From Neelides folsomi (Eukaryota > Arthropoda > Collembola > Neelipleona > Neelidae), in contig JAQGBZ010000148.1 in assembly GCA_034687125.1 (NCBI GenBank), positions 82,917 to 146,916 of the forward strand: a stretch of 64,000 nucleotides of DNA. The letters are read 5' to 3'. Numbering within the stretch: the stretch's first letter is position 1; each line of letters opens with the position of its first letter. A model generated the notes under the pieces. That model searched no databases. It had not been told where the DNA came from and saw only the letters and a list, made by a program, of their open reading frames with translations. The position numbers were made by a program, and so were the translations under genes. Positions 30,801-42,464 of this stretch are shown here, one piece after another.

Positions 30801-33800
30801 GTTAAATGGAGTGGAATTAAGTTTTAAATATTAGTTTTTGGAAAGAGTGTAATTGTTAAAAATGACGTTGAAGGTTTAAAATGGCGGTTGAGCCGGCTGT
30901 GGCCAAATGCATCTCTGCGTTGGAATCGGCCAAAAACGACACGGAAAAACTCGGAGCTTTGTTTTTAGTCACGAAAGTTGTAAAGGGCAAAGTGTCCCCT
31001 TCGTCCCGCGTCGCTCTGTTCAACGCAATCGGATTCAAGTTTTTAGTCCGACTCTTAAAATCCCCGCCGTCCGACGATGCCCCGCCGCTCCTCTGCAAAT
31101 CAATTGCACTTTCAATCCTTTCTGCATTTTGCTCCGAGCCGTCAATTGCGGAATCTTCCGAACTCCACGATTCGATTCCCATCTTCCTCAAGATCCTCAC
31201 CGATGCCAAGGAAGACGAAGAAGACGATCAAATGCTCATGATCATATCGGAAACTTACAATTGTTTAAAAGCCATTGCGGGAACCGAAAAAGGGAAAATC
31301 GCACTTGCCAAAACCCAAGGAATTAAAACATTAGCTGAATTGTATTTGAAGCAAAGTTTCAATTCGGACGAAGGGCTCTGCGTAATTAAACAAGTCGGGA
31401 TCAGTTTGGGACCTTTGACCTTTGAAGCTTCCCCTGAGACTTTTACAGAATTGATGGACAGATTGGCCCTTCAGTTTGAAGCCGACGATGGGGAACATAA
31501 ATTCGAACTTGTTGGATTTATGGCAGGAATTGTGCCAACTTGCAATGTTTCTGGTGAAGCCATTGAGGACGGCTATTGGCCAAAAATATTGCTAAAAGCA
31601 TTGGTCGAAATTTTATCTTCTAAACTTGGCGAAAAACAGCGAAATCCATCGTTGCAATTAGCGTCTTCGTTATTGACCACTTTGGGTGTTGATTGGATGA
31701 TTAGGAGCGGAAGTGAAGAAGAAGGCAAAGCTTATCAATTTTTAGTCCTTTTGGTCCATCTGTCTTGTATTGAGGTCAGAATGGGGTTGGAGGATCGCAC
31801 AGTGGAGAAGGTTTTGCCAATTGAGGATTTAATCGCCGCTTGTTATGCAATTATCGAAACCACTGTGAGATTCATGGCCGGGAATCATTTCGAGAATTTG
31901 GAAGAAAAACAAAAAGAGCAAGTTTACCATTCACTTAAGGGAGCTTTCTCCGCAATTGTGAATTTTATTAATTTATTGCGAAAAGAATCCGAAACGAAAA
32001 AATGGGACGGGCGGAGGAAATTACTTGCGATTGCATCTGTGAGAGTTTTGGCTTCGTGGATCGCCGACGAGAGTCAGTCCATGAAGGATGAAATTTTCCG
32101 CCAATTGCCATTTGTGCTCAAATTGGTCTTTGAGAGTTTTGAGGAAGCTGAGAATAATATGACAACTGAGGAAATGGTTTTGGCTGAACAGGGAAAATCA
32201 ATTGAGCCGTTATGTCCAGACACGCTTTGCATGTTACTTCCGGCATTGTGCCATTTAACTGCGGAGGAAAAAGGTGTTTGTATTTTATTAGAGGCTAAAG
32301 GTGAAGAAATTCTATTTAAATTGCTCTCACATAATTGGTCAGTTTATAAAAATTTGAAAGAGGCCCTCGAACGTAAATCCCGGCCCGGGAAGAAAAAACC
32401 CCAACAATCCAAAGGTCCAGAAATTAATTACGAAAAAATCCAGGTCAATTTGCTAAAGGTCAGAACTGCACTTAATAACACATGCAATTTATTTATCAAT
32501 ATGACCGTCCTTGACCCGGAGCTGGTGTCAATAAGTCAAATCATGGGTCAAGTTATGCGATGGGCTTTTGGAGCATTGCCGTGTTTGAGTTCCAGCGAAG
32601 CGGAAAAGGAATTGGTTTTGTTGGCTAATACATCGGCCCTGGGATTGCTATTATTACTCCATGTTGTGAAAAAGGCGGCTGATGCTGTGGCCGGGGGACG
32701 ACCTCTGACCCCTGAGGAAGAATTTATAAGTTCGAGATTGATGAGCGGGGCGGACAATGGCGTGTTTCGATTTGGCCAAGCCGTGACGAGATTTGTTTGG
32801 GATGCACATTTACCCGACGAGAGCCAATCGCCACCTGCGTTGATTTTGACGAATAATTACCGGATCGTGTGGGGGGACGTGAAAGAGATGTGGTTTTTGA
32901 GTCTGCAGACGGTCGGGGGATTATTTGAGATTTTGCCATGGTTGGGAGACTTCGGGGCCGAGTCGGGATTTTTGGACGCGTTGATGACCAATTTGAGTGT
33001 GGCTTATAAGAACCGGATTGATTCCTCGACTCTGGCGGCTTATGAGGATTTCTTGTGTGCGGGGTTGAAGGCGAAGAGTCCGGCGGCTGTGAAGATCATA
33101 AGGGAAAAAGGAATCAAATTGGCAACTTCACACCATTTGAAGATTTTGGGCAAATTGATTAGGGACATGGACTTTGAGGAAAAAGTGGCAAGTGAGAAGG
33201 GAGGAGAAGATGAGTGAAAGTTTAATAAAATTAATTATAATTAAAGTCAATTAAAATTAAAATTAGCTATTTGTTAATTAAAATTAATTTATTAATTAAG
33301 TTCAGTTTTAATATTAATTTTATTTTAAAGATTATTGAAGTTTAATTGAGCAGTTTGAATGTGTACCGATTTTTAGCATTTTTGAGTCTCAGCTTTTTAT
33401 TAATTTTTTTGTATTTCTCAATCGTGCCAAAATCTTTTTTATTAACAGTTCTTAATTTCCTATCTTTTCTTTGCAATTGATTATAATTAATTATAATTAT
33501 ACATGATTGTTAATTATGTAGTTTTACATTTACATTTATTATTTACACATTTGAATTGTCTGATATTGAGTTTGTTTTTTGGAATAATGTGCATTTAAGT
33601 TAAGTTAATGGAATTGTTGTGAGTTAAAGTGTATAAATAAAGGTAAAATTGTTAGTTAATTTCATGAAACTAATGATAATTAAAGTTAAAGTGCATTTAA
33701 GTGGATTCTGTAATTAAGAATTTAAATGATAAATCTGACATTTAAAGTATGTTTATGAGAATTATTTAATGAAATTGTCCAATTGATTGGATCTAAAAAA

Positions 33801-36400
33801 AAGTTGTTTCTGTGTTGAGGGAGGAAAATCATCAAGTTTTTATCAAAAGTCATTTTGGACATTTCGTAGAATTTTCTTTTGTGGTTGTTGCGGGACAGAT
33901 AGGGATTTTGATAAAAAATGATCTTTGGACTTTTTCCACCTTCGACCAAATCAAATTAAATATAACATTAAACATCCAAATCTCGTAAAAGAGTTAATTT
34001 GAAAGGAGAGGTCAAAAGGTGCGTTTTTTATCTATTGGTTGAAAGCTCAAGTGGAAAAGGTTCACAACATGGAAGTTAAAAATATTGTTTAACTACAATT
34101 GGACTACAAAATTGATAATTATTTACAATATTTACTTAATTGATAATTATTTACATTATTTACTTTACGGTTTAATTGAACACGCAAATTACCTCCATCT
34201 CAACACGTGCCCTCGATGATATTTATATTGATAAATTAGATATCATTTAATGTCTATATTATTTACATAAATATGAAACTGATATCTTATTATTGTAAAT
34301 GTAAGTACTTAACATTTCACATTTATTTGTTCTACATAGAGCCAAACAACAACAACATTTAAACATGTAAATGATACGAAGCTAACGAACTAAAAAACAT
34401 TTTTCTGCTTACTCCAAAATATCAATATTGAACATTGGGATAAGAAATAGCAAATAAACACAAACACACAAAAAAACACAACCAACCTCGTTTTTATTCA
34501 TTATAAGATGATTTATAATTTTAATACACATATTAATAATATAAATAATGTTATCTAGAAATTCTTCATATTAAATAAAACACCTTACATAGATTTATAT
34601 ACATATTCCAATTCCCCAACATTTTTTGTAATACATTCATTGTAGTTAAATTTAATCTTTTTAATTTGTTTAGAGAAGCAAATGACCAAAGTATGTTATT
34701 GACTAAACATCAATAATTGGGAAAAACAAATTGTGCTCACTTTTTGCATCAAAATATTTGCTCATGCTTTTATCATAATTCATAAACATTTTTGCAAAAT
34801 ATATGTTTGTCCTAAATTGAACCAAGAATTCAAAATGCATACAATTGATTTTTATCATGCACTTTCATATCATACATTATTTTTATATGTATCATATGTA
34901 CTTATAGGTAAAATTACAATTTGTTTAATTCCTATTTAATTAAATTAAGTGAATGCGTGTGTGAATGATTGATGTGAAGTGTGGGTTCGTTCGATATGGT
35001 ATGTGGGGTTTGACGTTTGTAATGCTTCCAGACACGGGTCGTAATTTGTCACAGAAATGGGAAGCCCCGATGTGACCGCAGTAAATATTTTCATGACATG
35101 AGGAAAAATGAGGGTAACTGCGAAGGTAACATTCTCCCGCCCCTTTTTAATTTACACCTCCAAGAAATAAATATTAAGGGACGGAATAATTCATGAACTG
35201 ATTCGTGGCAGGTGTGCGATGTGCTGGTGAGGGAACATCAAGTCCCGCCCGTGGATGCCAAAAGAATCACTGAGACTTTCCTCAGACGATTCAGACGATG
35301 TCCAGAAAAACCAAGAATGTCGCTCGACGAATGGAGAATTCTCCTTTGGATCGAATCACTCGGAGAGGATTATGAGGACCTTGCTGGTAATTACATTTAA
35401 AATTAATCATATTTAAAAACTAATAGCATCTAATGTCCCAATTAAATTGATTAATTTTAATCCATCATCAGAATATGGAAATTGATACATATTCAATAAG
35501 GAAAAGGATATTGCGAATTTTCTTTGTTTGCGAATTTGATGCTAGCGGATCTATTAAAATATACTTACAGTTTTTAACATTTAAAGAAAAATTAAAATAA
35601 ATGAACAGAATTTTGAACTTAATTTAATTTTTGATTTTATTGATATTGTAGAAGTTATTTACTGTCGTTGGAGGAAATACCGCTACCGTTATCTCGCCCC
35701 CGCCGAGTCGACCACAAATCTTCTCCGAAGTCTTCACAAGCAGTATCAACTCGCACTTGTATCAAACGGTCCTTCTCAAAGCCAATGGGAAAAAGTAATA
35801 ACAGTACTTATAATCTCGGTGCCCCCTGTAAAAGCATTTTATTAAAATTTAAATTGTTTAATATTTAGTTAATAGCTTCACTTCTCATTCATAAAGTATA
35901 CAACTATTCTCTCATTGATTGTTAATTAAATTAATTATTTCCAGATTCGTGAACTTAAACTCGAAGAGCATTTCGACAGCATCATCGTTAGCGGAGATTT
36001 GAAATGGGAAAAACCTCAACCTGAGATTTTCCATCGAGCCTGCACATCTTTGGGCGTAGAGCCATTCGAATGTCTCATGATCGGAGACCGCATCGACACC
36101 GACATCGTCGGGGGCTTGGGCGCCCAAATCGGAATTACAGTTTGGGTTTCTCCGGACGAGCCAGGGGCGGATCCCCCGTCCCCGCCGCCCGATTTCATTG
36201 TGAACGATGTTAGCCAAATCAAAGGGATTTTGCAAGGAGGGAACGAAAAGAAAGCCAAGGGACTTCACCGGACCAAGCCAAAGACCTCGACGACGGGGGC
36301 GAGCAGCGGGGCGGGGGCGGCTGGAGCTGACAGCTCAACCCCCCACCCAACCCCCTCGACTTCGACCAAGGTCCCGGTGGCGGGAGAAGAAGTCGCCTGA
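21849..36400 (+). CDS. NANP: N-acylneuraminate-9-phosphatase-like HAD phosphatase with a giant first intron
   Basis: NANP dephosphorylates sialic acid-9-phosphate in the cytosol, late in sialic acid synthesis. Exons are 21849-21953, 35212-35386, 35652-35794 and 35945-36400, giving 292 residues. HAD motif I is DLDNT with nucleophile D17 and acid D19. Motif II is VSNGPSQSQ (S131), motif III the Lys of GDLKWEKPQPEIF (K164), and motif IV MIGDRIDTD (D189, D194). The cap segment contains ITETFLRRFRRCPEKPRMSLDEWR, typical of the arthropod NANP group. The first exon ends CAGAAG|GTAAGA and joins in phase 0 to the acceptor at 35211, so the two halves belong to one gene. The 13.3 kb intron contains the complete neurochondrin gene on the same strand. 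About 45 residues beyond the usual end are Thr/Ser/Ala/Pro-rich and disordered. A related HAD phosphatase with another substrate cannot be excluded. Confidence 0.88.
21954..30880 (+). other. NANP intron 1, part upstream of the nested gene
   Basis: About 8.9 kb of AT-rich DNA. Open frames seen here (for example 23367-23675, 28445-28792 and 29585-29890) lack family motifs and balanced composition and are judged random. A cluster of ACGGTGAAGGATCC-like short repeats lies at about 29625-29690, and a patch of TACAGTATA palindromes at about 29190-29280. The last few hundred bases should hold the neurochondrin promoter and 5' UTR. A possible UTR donor, CACAAAG|GTAAAAT, lies at about 30534. Confidence 0.6.
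30881..33217 (+). CDS. NCDN: Neurochondrin, intronless and nested in the NANP intron
   Basis: Neurochondrin is a cytosolic, alpha-helical repeat protein studied mainly in neurons, where it affects neurite growth and CaMKII and receptor signalling. One uninterrupted frame of 778 residues (human is about 730) starts MAVEPAVAKCISALESAKNDTEKLGALFLV, which follows the family's opening (AKND, LLVTK). It continues through the family blocks FLVRLLKSP, SIALSILSAFCSEPSIA, and the C-terminal LPWLGDFGAESGFLDALM and YEDFLCAGLKAKSPAAVKIIREKG. A Lys-rich patch, ERKSRPGKKKPQQSKG, interrupts the helical repeats at about residue 500. All other confident genes here are split by introns, but this one is not, apart from a possible 5' UTR intron. 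GC content is higher in the first 300 nt of the frame than in surrounding intron DNA. A poly(A) signal AATAAA lies at 33224-33229. Confidence 0.92.
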   Translation: MAVEPAVAKCISALESAKNDTEKLGALFLVTKVVKGKVSPSSRVALFNAIGFKFLVRLLKSPPSDDAPPLLCKSIALSILSAFCSEPSIAESSELHDSIPIFLKILTDAKEDEEDDQMLMIISETYNCLKAIAGTEKGKIALAKTQGIKTLAELYLKQSFNSDEGLCVIKQVGISLGPLTFEASPETFTELMDRLALQFEADDGEHKFELVGFMAGIVPTCNVSGEAIEDGYWPKILLKALVEILSSKLGEKQRNPSLQLASSLLTTLGVDWMIRSGSEEEGKAYQFLVLLVHLSCIEVRMGLEDRTVEKVLPIEDLIAACYAIIETTVRFMAGNHFENLEEKQKEQVYHSLKGAFSAIVNFINLLRKESETKKWDGRRKLLAIASVRVLASWIADESQSMKDEIFRQLPFVLKLVFESFEEAENNMTTEEMVLAEQGKSIEPLCPDTLCMLLPALCHLTAEEKGVCILLEAKGEEILFKLLSHNWSVYKNLKEALERKSRPGKKKPQQSKGPEINYEKIQVNLLKVRTALNNTCNLFINMTVLDPELVSISQIMGQVMRWAFGALPCLSSSEAEKELVLLANTSALGLLLLLHVVKKAADAVAGGRPLTPEEEFISSRLMSGADNGVFRFGQAVTRFVWDAHLPDESQSPPALILTNNYRIVWGDVKEMWFLSLQTVGGLFEILPWLGDFGAESGFLDALMTNLSVAYKNRIDSSTLAAYEDFLCAGLKAKSPAAVKIIREKGIKLATSHHLKILGKLIRDMDFEEKVASEKGGEDE
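33224..33229 (+). terminator. Polyadenylation signal of neurochondrin
   Basis: AATAAA begins only 7 nt after the neurochondrin stop codon, implying a very short 3' UTR if used. Its use would let the nested gene end inside the NANP intron. Confidence 0.4.
33230..35211 (+). other. NANP intron 1, part downstream of the nested gene
   Basis: About 2 kb of AT-rich DNA ending at the acceptor of NANP exon 2 (TTCGTGGCAG). No exon, RNA gene or distinct repeat was recognised. Confidence 0.6.
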
Positions 36401-38723
36401 GAAAAAAACCCGAAATTTGAATGTGATAGGAAAACCCGATACGACATTTATTTTTTTTCAATTTCCTCGAAAATGGCGCTTTAAACGCTTGGGATAGCGT
36501 TTATTTTAATTACATCATCATGTTAAATAATTAAAAAGTGTTAAATAATGAAATGTCTATTTAATTACTTTAAATAATTAAAGGTCGATTTAATTACTTT
36601 AAATAACAACATTAGTAGGATTTGGAGTTTGTGGGGAAGTTTATTATTTAAATAGATAAATTGTTTATTTAAATATTTTGAAATATACGAAAAAAGGAAT
36701 TTTATGAATTGTTGACTTGTAGCAAGTTTTAGTAAAATCGTTTTTTTTAGTTTGTGATGTTTTATTTTTAAATTTGCCAACTACGCAAATTGATAATTAA
36801 ATTAGCGAGTTTTTCGATTTAAAAAAATGATTTCAATTTATGTGATACGAATGAAGTTGGTAATTAATTAGTAAAAAACTCGAATTGTATTAATCCAAAA
36901 AGTATAATAAGTTTTCACAAGTTTGGTGGAGTTTAAAATTACTGGATAAAAATCGCGAATTTTACTTTATATAGTTAGAGCGGATTTTAATAGTCGGAAG
37001 TTGCTAGTTGTAATATTGGAGTTAATTAATTAATTAATTGATTGATTGATTTATTAATTAATGTGTAATAGTTTAGATGAAAACCGCGATTTTGATAATC
37101 TCTTTTATAACTAATCAAATAAAAAAAATCCTCGAAGGTGTCTCAAGGAGGGAAGTTTAAATGAGGGCCGATGCATTTCGCCCAATGTAAAAAAAGAAGT
37201 ATTCGAATCGCCAAATATAAATAAAAAAGAGAGAATTTGTGAGAGAGTCAAATAATTCAAAAGTGAATTTGTGCTCATTGTAAAAGTGTCTTAAAAAGAT
37301 TTGATCCCAAATCTTGATTATAATAGAAATAAATAATGATAAATATTAATTATGATAAAAATTAAAAACCGTACCTTTATAAAAAAGTGTTAAATGAATT
37401 TAGACAATTATTTTTAAAACATTTTAATGCCCTTTTAAAAACACGTGCGTTCCTCAAATTACCCATTTAATCAATTTTAAGAGTCTTAAGGATTTTAATT
37501 AAGGATTTTAACTATTAAGGATTTTAACTACTAAGGATTTTAACTACTAAGGATTTTAATTAAGGATTTTAACTACTAAGGATTTTACTTATAATGAATT
37601 TAACCAACACGTTGGCCTACTCGGGTAATTAATTAACTGCAATTAATTAACCTTTGTATATAAACATTGGAAAAATATATCAAATAGAGTTTAATCATAA
37701 ATTTAATATCTTATAGTCAATCAATGTTTAAAATCACATTAACTTTTATGAATTTTAAATAATCAACATTATTTTAGGACAATTATTTTGATAATTAGTT
37801 TAATTAGCCTTAATTAATTATAGTCAATAATAAACCGATATTTTATTAAGCACACATATTTAACTAACATACGATTTACGAGATTAATTTTTATTTACAA
37901 TTAAAATTAGTTAAAAATAATTAACAATTTAACAATATAAAAATGCGCTCGTGCAATCGCAAACCTTTAAGTTAAAAACGCGCCATTTATTCAAACACGT
38001 ATTTTAAAAGCGACTTTTAGGTCAATTTAATATTAATTTAATTTTCCTTTAATTTTTGTAGAGTTTTAATAAATATATTATGGCAGTGTAAATAGTCTAA
38101 AATATGTTTAGTTTAATTAAGATTAAAAAACTGATTTCTCAACTTATTTAATTTATTCACTCAAATTGTCATTTTAAAAGCCTCAACAAAAACCCGCGTC
38201 CAATCTCATTGAACTGATTGTGAACAATTAAAATTGTTAAAATATTTCTAACTGTTTTTGATACACACGTATTACTAATTGTAAAGATAATTAATAATAA
38301 TATAAACGAATTACAGCTAAATGTTTAATCCTTATAATAACAAATAATTACTAATTAAATTTAATTGTAAGATTTTAATAACAGCAGTTTACACAAGTGT
38401 CGTTAATTAATTGTCGTTAGTTAATTGTCGTTATAGTAAATTGCCTCTGTCATGGTTTTACTACTAAACTGATAGTTAATTAATTAATGATAGTTAATTA
38501 ATGTAGTTAAATATTAATAATAGTTAAATATTAAATGAGGATTTTTTACTTGAAAAATTCAACTGACAAGAATGAGGCTGGTAAAAACATTTAAGTTCAA
38601 TTTTTATTAATAAACATAATTGAGAAAAAATTTTACATTTAAGATCCAAGATGTATTTTACACGTGATCAAATTAATCAAATGTATTTTTCATCATTTAC
38701 GACAAATTGAATAAATGGAGATT
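36401..38723. other. Convergent intergenic region between NANP and the SPATA7-like gene
   Basis: About 2.3 kb of AT-rich sequence with no supported gene. It holds the tandem repeat at 37486-37588. The two flanking genes end facing each other. Confidence 0.6.
37486..37588. repeat. Tandem repeat of TAAGGATTTTAACTAC units
   Basis: About seven head-to-tail copies of a 13-16 nt unit. Two variants alternate: TAAGGATTTTAACTAC and the shorter TAAGGATTTTAAT. The copies are only slightly diverged. Confidence 0.8.
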
Positions 38724-40714
38724 TCAAAGTTTAAAACTCGCGGTTTCTTTAAAATTCCCCTCATCATTTTCGCACTTTTGTTCCGGAGATCTGAAGAAAA
38801 AAGGACCGGAGGAATCGTGAACGGAACCGTAACCGAATTCAAGAGAATTCAGAGATTCTTCTTTAGGAATTCCCAAATCGCATCTCAAGCACTCCAAAAG
38901 ATGAACAATTTTGTTCTAATTAAAATAAAACAATTTTTAAAATTAATTTCTCGAAATAATTAAAGCCAATAATTAAACACAGCAATTAAACATTAATTTA
39001 AACTTAAAGACAGTATTAAAGTCAGTAAACTCAAAAACCTCATTAGTTAAATTCATAAAGAATTAAAAATTGAAATTTCTTATAAATTAAACATTTAATT
39101 GAATAATAAAATTAACTTTAAATTAATTAATCGGAATCTTACAGTTTCAAAAGACTCATTTGATTCCAAATGCCTTTTGAATAAAGATTTGAGTCCTTTG
39201 TTTGTGTAAACTCCACGGGCAATAATTTCATCAGTGATTGAATTGAGGAAATTCAAATATTTTTCTTCCTTCATCCAATGGCACGAACAACTCGTTGAAG
39301 CATTCGAAGGACTCGCTCTGAATCATAAATAAAAACATTTTAAACACCATTTACAAAATTTAATAATAATTAAATTAAATTAATTTTATTCTTAATTTTA
39401 CAAATGATGCGTCGCTACTATTGCTAAAAATTAAAAATGAATAGTTTATATATTATTTAATAATGGGATAATTGTTGGTTAAAATACCTTCCAGTGTTTA
39501 ATGTCAATGAACTGCTACCTTCAGAACTAAAACGATAATTAATATTTAATGAAGTTTAAATGTTTAAATGTTTATTATATGGATTATAGAATTAAATATT
39601 TATTTATATTTAAAATAGGAAATATTCAATAATCTTAAAGTAAGTATTTAATGTCGTTATTGTGGTTAAATGTCAAATACGGTTAAATATTGTAGAGATG
39701 TTTAATTGAGGTTAAGTTAATTAACTTACGGAACTGGGTTATGAGGTCGAGCCGGTGGCGGAAGAATTTGATGCAATTTGATTTTTTCCGGTGTCGATTC
39801 CCGCGTCGTAACCCGAGATTCCCCGCTAGAAAATTCATACGCTGAATCGCGGCTCGAATCTTTGAAATTTAAAACTTCGATGACAGTCTTGGGGTCAAAA
39901 TCATCTTCGTAGTGAAATTCTTCGTCCCGTCGATTTGAACTGCTTTGGTAATGTTGAGGGAAAGAAGGAGAATCAAGACGAAGATTTTCATAAAAATGTC
40001 CAAGAGATTCCAAGTCAAATTCCATTTTGGGGCTGTTGGTTCTCGCCGTTGTTGTTCGGCTTGGACAATTCGAACGAGAAGTTGAAGAGATTTCTTTGAC
40101 TTTGGTTTTTCTTTTGGTGCTGGTCGAACTGCGGGTTTCGTCGACTCGCGTCTGAGAGATTTAAAATCAATAAAAAAGGTCAATAGATTGAAAGATTAAT
40201 TAAAATCAATACTTTGATTAAATCTTTACTACAGGTATAATACACCTGAGTTTATTATACCTGAATTATACATCTGAATTACACATCTGAGTATTGTATG
40301 GATTTTGTATGAATTTGAATTGTATGGATTTTATATGAATTGTGCGAATTTGCGGTTTTCTATGAAATTGTATGAAATTGTGTTTTGTATGGTTTTGGTT
40401 TAATTCTTTAATTTTGTATTTATTTACCTTGTTGTTTCCTCCCACGTGTGTAGCAGATTTGTGGAGCGATGAATCCACGCGGGGTTTGACGTTCAAAAGC
40501 TTCCTGTAGTGATTTGACATGTGAGAATAGGTCAACCATTGACCGCCGATTCGGGACATCTGAGACGGAGGAGGAATACTTGCAAAGCCTAAGTTAGTTA
40601 AATTATACAAATATTGCAACAAAACGTAACTTTACATTAATTATACGAAAAATTTATTTTAATGCATTTTTGTAATTTAATGATTTGACGTTTCTTACCA
40701 CTTGACTTTTTCAT
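38724..40714 (-). CDS. SPATA7: SPATA7-like ciliary transition-zone protein
   Basis: In vertebrates SPATA7 works with RPGRIP1 at the connecting cilium of photoreceptors and in sperm; loss causes retinal dystrophy. Six exons, right to left (40699-40714, 40428-40588, 39730-40151, 39488-39526, 39143-39317, 38724-38915), join in phase to 334 residues; human is about 600. Two blocks support the call. Near the N-terminus, HMSNHYRKLLNVKPRVDSSL matches the human MAVHYNKIL..K..VDCS region. Near the C-terminus, YLNFLNSITDEIIARGVYTN followed by KGLKSLFKRHLESN matches the SFIEDVTDEILKLGLFSN and LFERHIKQN region. An LLECLRCDLG segment that also has a human counterpart follows. The middle is acidic and low complexity. 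The 5' exon is only 16 nt (MKKSS plus one base), so the start is the least certain part. It is divergent from TMED10. Confidence 0.72.
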
Positions 40715-42464
40715 ACTGTCAATGGAACTTGGAATTCTTTGTAGGATTTAAGGTTTAATTTACAATTTAGTGTTATTTTAGTTAATTTTGTATTTTTAGT
40801 GTTATTTTATAATTAGTGAAGTTATTAGTGTTTACTCTTTTAAATTGATTACTAAATTAATTTGTAAGTAACGTCGTAAACTTGAATAGTTTTGTTTTCC
40901 TCGGTGGATTTAAACGGATTGGAGTTGAGCACTTGAAAGTTAATTATTACAATTATACTTTCTTAAAGTTAATAAATAATCATTGGAATCACGATAATTT
41001 GAATCAAAGGTGTAAAATTAAAAAAAGTTAAAATACATCTAAAGTCACTTGATTATTTTTATTAATGTTTTATTATAAATACTGGGAAACTAGACTCACT
41101 TTCCGTGATTCAACTGAACTCAACACGAAAATGGTAAAGAGGTTAAATTTAATTAAAGAGGTTTAAATTTAAAGTTTTTGTTGTTGATGTTGATTGACAA
41201 TTCGTGCTTGGGTTTTGGGATTTGTAACTTGAAATTGAGTTTGATTTTGGTTGAACTGTCCGAGTTATTGGATTTAACAAGAGGGGAGATGAATTAATTA
41301 CATTCCCCTTTTACAATTGGAGTCCAAGGGGAAATGTCAATTGAATGTATCGAACCATCTGAATTTACACTCCACGCTTTTTATCTCCTTATTTTTCTCC
41401 TCCTAATTTGCCCGAACACACGTGGAGAAGAAATAAAAAGTTCACAACGACACAATCAAAACACATTTCGGACCTCATTAAATACAAACATTAACAAACT
41501 CAACACAAACCAACCCAAAAAGCACCTGAATTCCATTCACACCTGGAAACTCACAAAACGACAGGAATACTCAACTGATTTTCTTTTTTCTTTGTGTATT
41601 TTTTAACTTATTTATTTTTCAATCTTTTTATATTCAATTTCCAAGAATTGTTAAAAAGCCTATTAAAATAATGGTCAAAAATAAATCACATATGAATGAA
41701 TAAAAATAATGAACTTACAATCAATCAAATATTCATATAAATTGTTCAATCAACAAATCTAGTCAATTTAATCAAACCAACATTAATTAATTAATTAATT
41801 TTATTTTTATTTATTGGCACCTTCACATTTAATTGGTTTTATTGATCTGATCAATGATTGCGTTAATTAAGCTAATTGACAATCCTTGTCTAATTGTTAG
41901 GTTGATTATGTTAATTGACTAAGGATTTATTAGTCTTGGACTGTAATTAACTGTAATTAACTTAATTAGCTTTTGGGCAATTTAAAGGGTTTAAGGAGAA
42001 AGAAGAAAGTTGGAGGGAAAAGAGAAAGGCGAAGAAAGAAATTTTATTGAAAATGGTCGAAGAATTGAATAATAAACAGGGGAGATCAATAAAGGAAAAC
42101 TTGCCCGGGTTTTCCCCCTCTACCTGTCGTTCGGTTCAGAGGTTGCTATTAAACAAGTTGACAAAGAGCAAACAAACCAAATGCACCTGTTTTTACCTGT
42201 CATTTTCCTTTCCAAACTTACCTGAGCTTCCTGAGCCAACCAGGGGTATAATGAGACTTTCAACAAGATTCATGCTAAAAGCTGCTATGAGTCCACGTGG
42301 GAATGATAAAACTGAGTTGGCAATTATCTGCGGAGAAATCAAAGTTCTCCATATCTATAATTAATTTTTGACATTTAATCACAATATTTAACTTAATTGT
42401 GCCATTAAGACTTAAGATTTAAAGGACTTAGGGATTTCGACTGTAAAGGATTTTGAGTAGGAAA
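40715..42464. other. Divergent intergenic region between the SPATA7-like gene and TMED10
   Basis: A 1.75 kb AT-rich region that must contain both promoters. ORFs at 41334-41606 and 42047-42364 have no family resemblance and unbalanced composition. The latter lies just upstream of TMED10 and could at most be an upstream ORF in its leader. I saw no clear X-box (RFX) motif by eye. Confidence 0.5.

Noticed and set aside
38715-38963. Plus-strand frame of 82 residues
   Set aside because: It is the antisense of the last SPATA7-like exon, which has homology on the minus strand.
41334-41606. 90-residue frame with a hydrophobic stretch that looks like a signal peptide
   Set aside because: The rest is Asn/Thr/Lys-rich as expected from AT-rich DNA; no homologue recognised and no supporting introns.
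42047-42364. 105-residue open frame upstream of TMED10
   Set aside because: No family motif, mixed composition, no splice signals tying it to a neighbour; at most an upstream ORF in the TMED10 leader.
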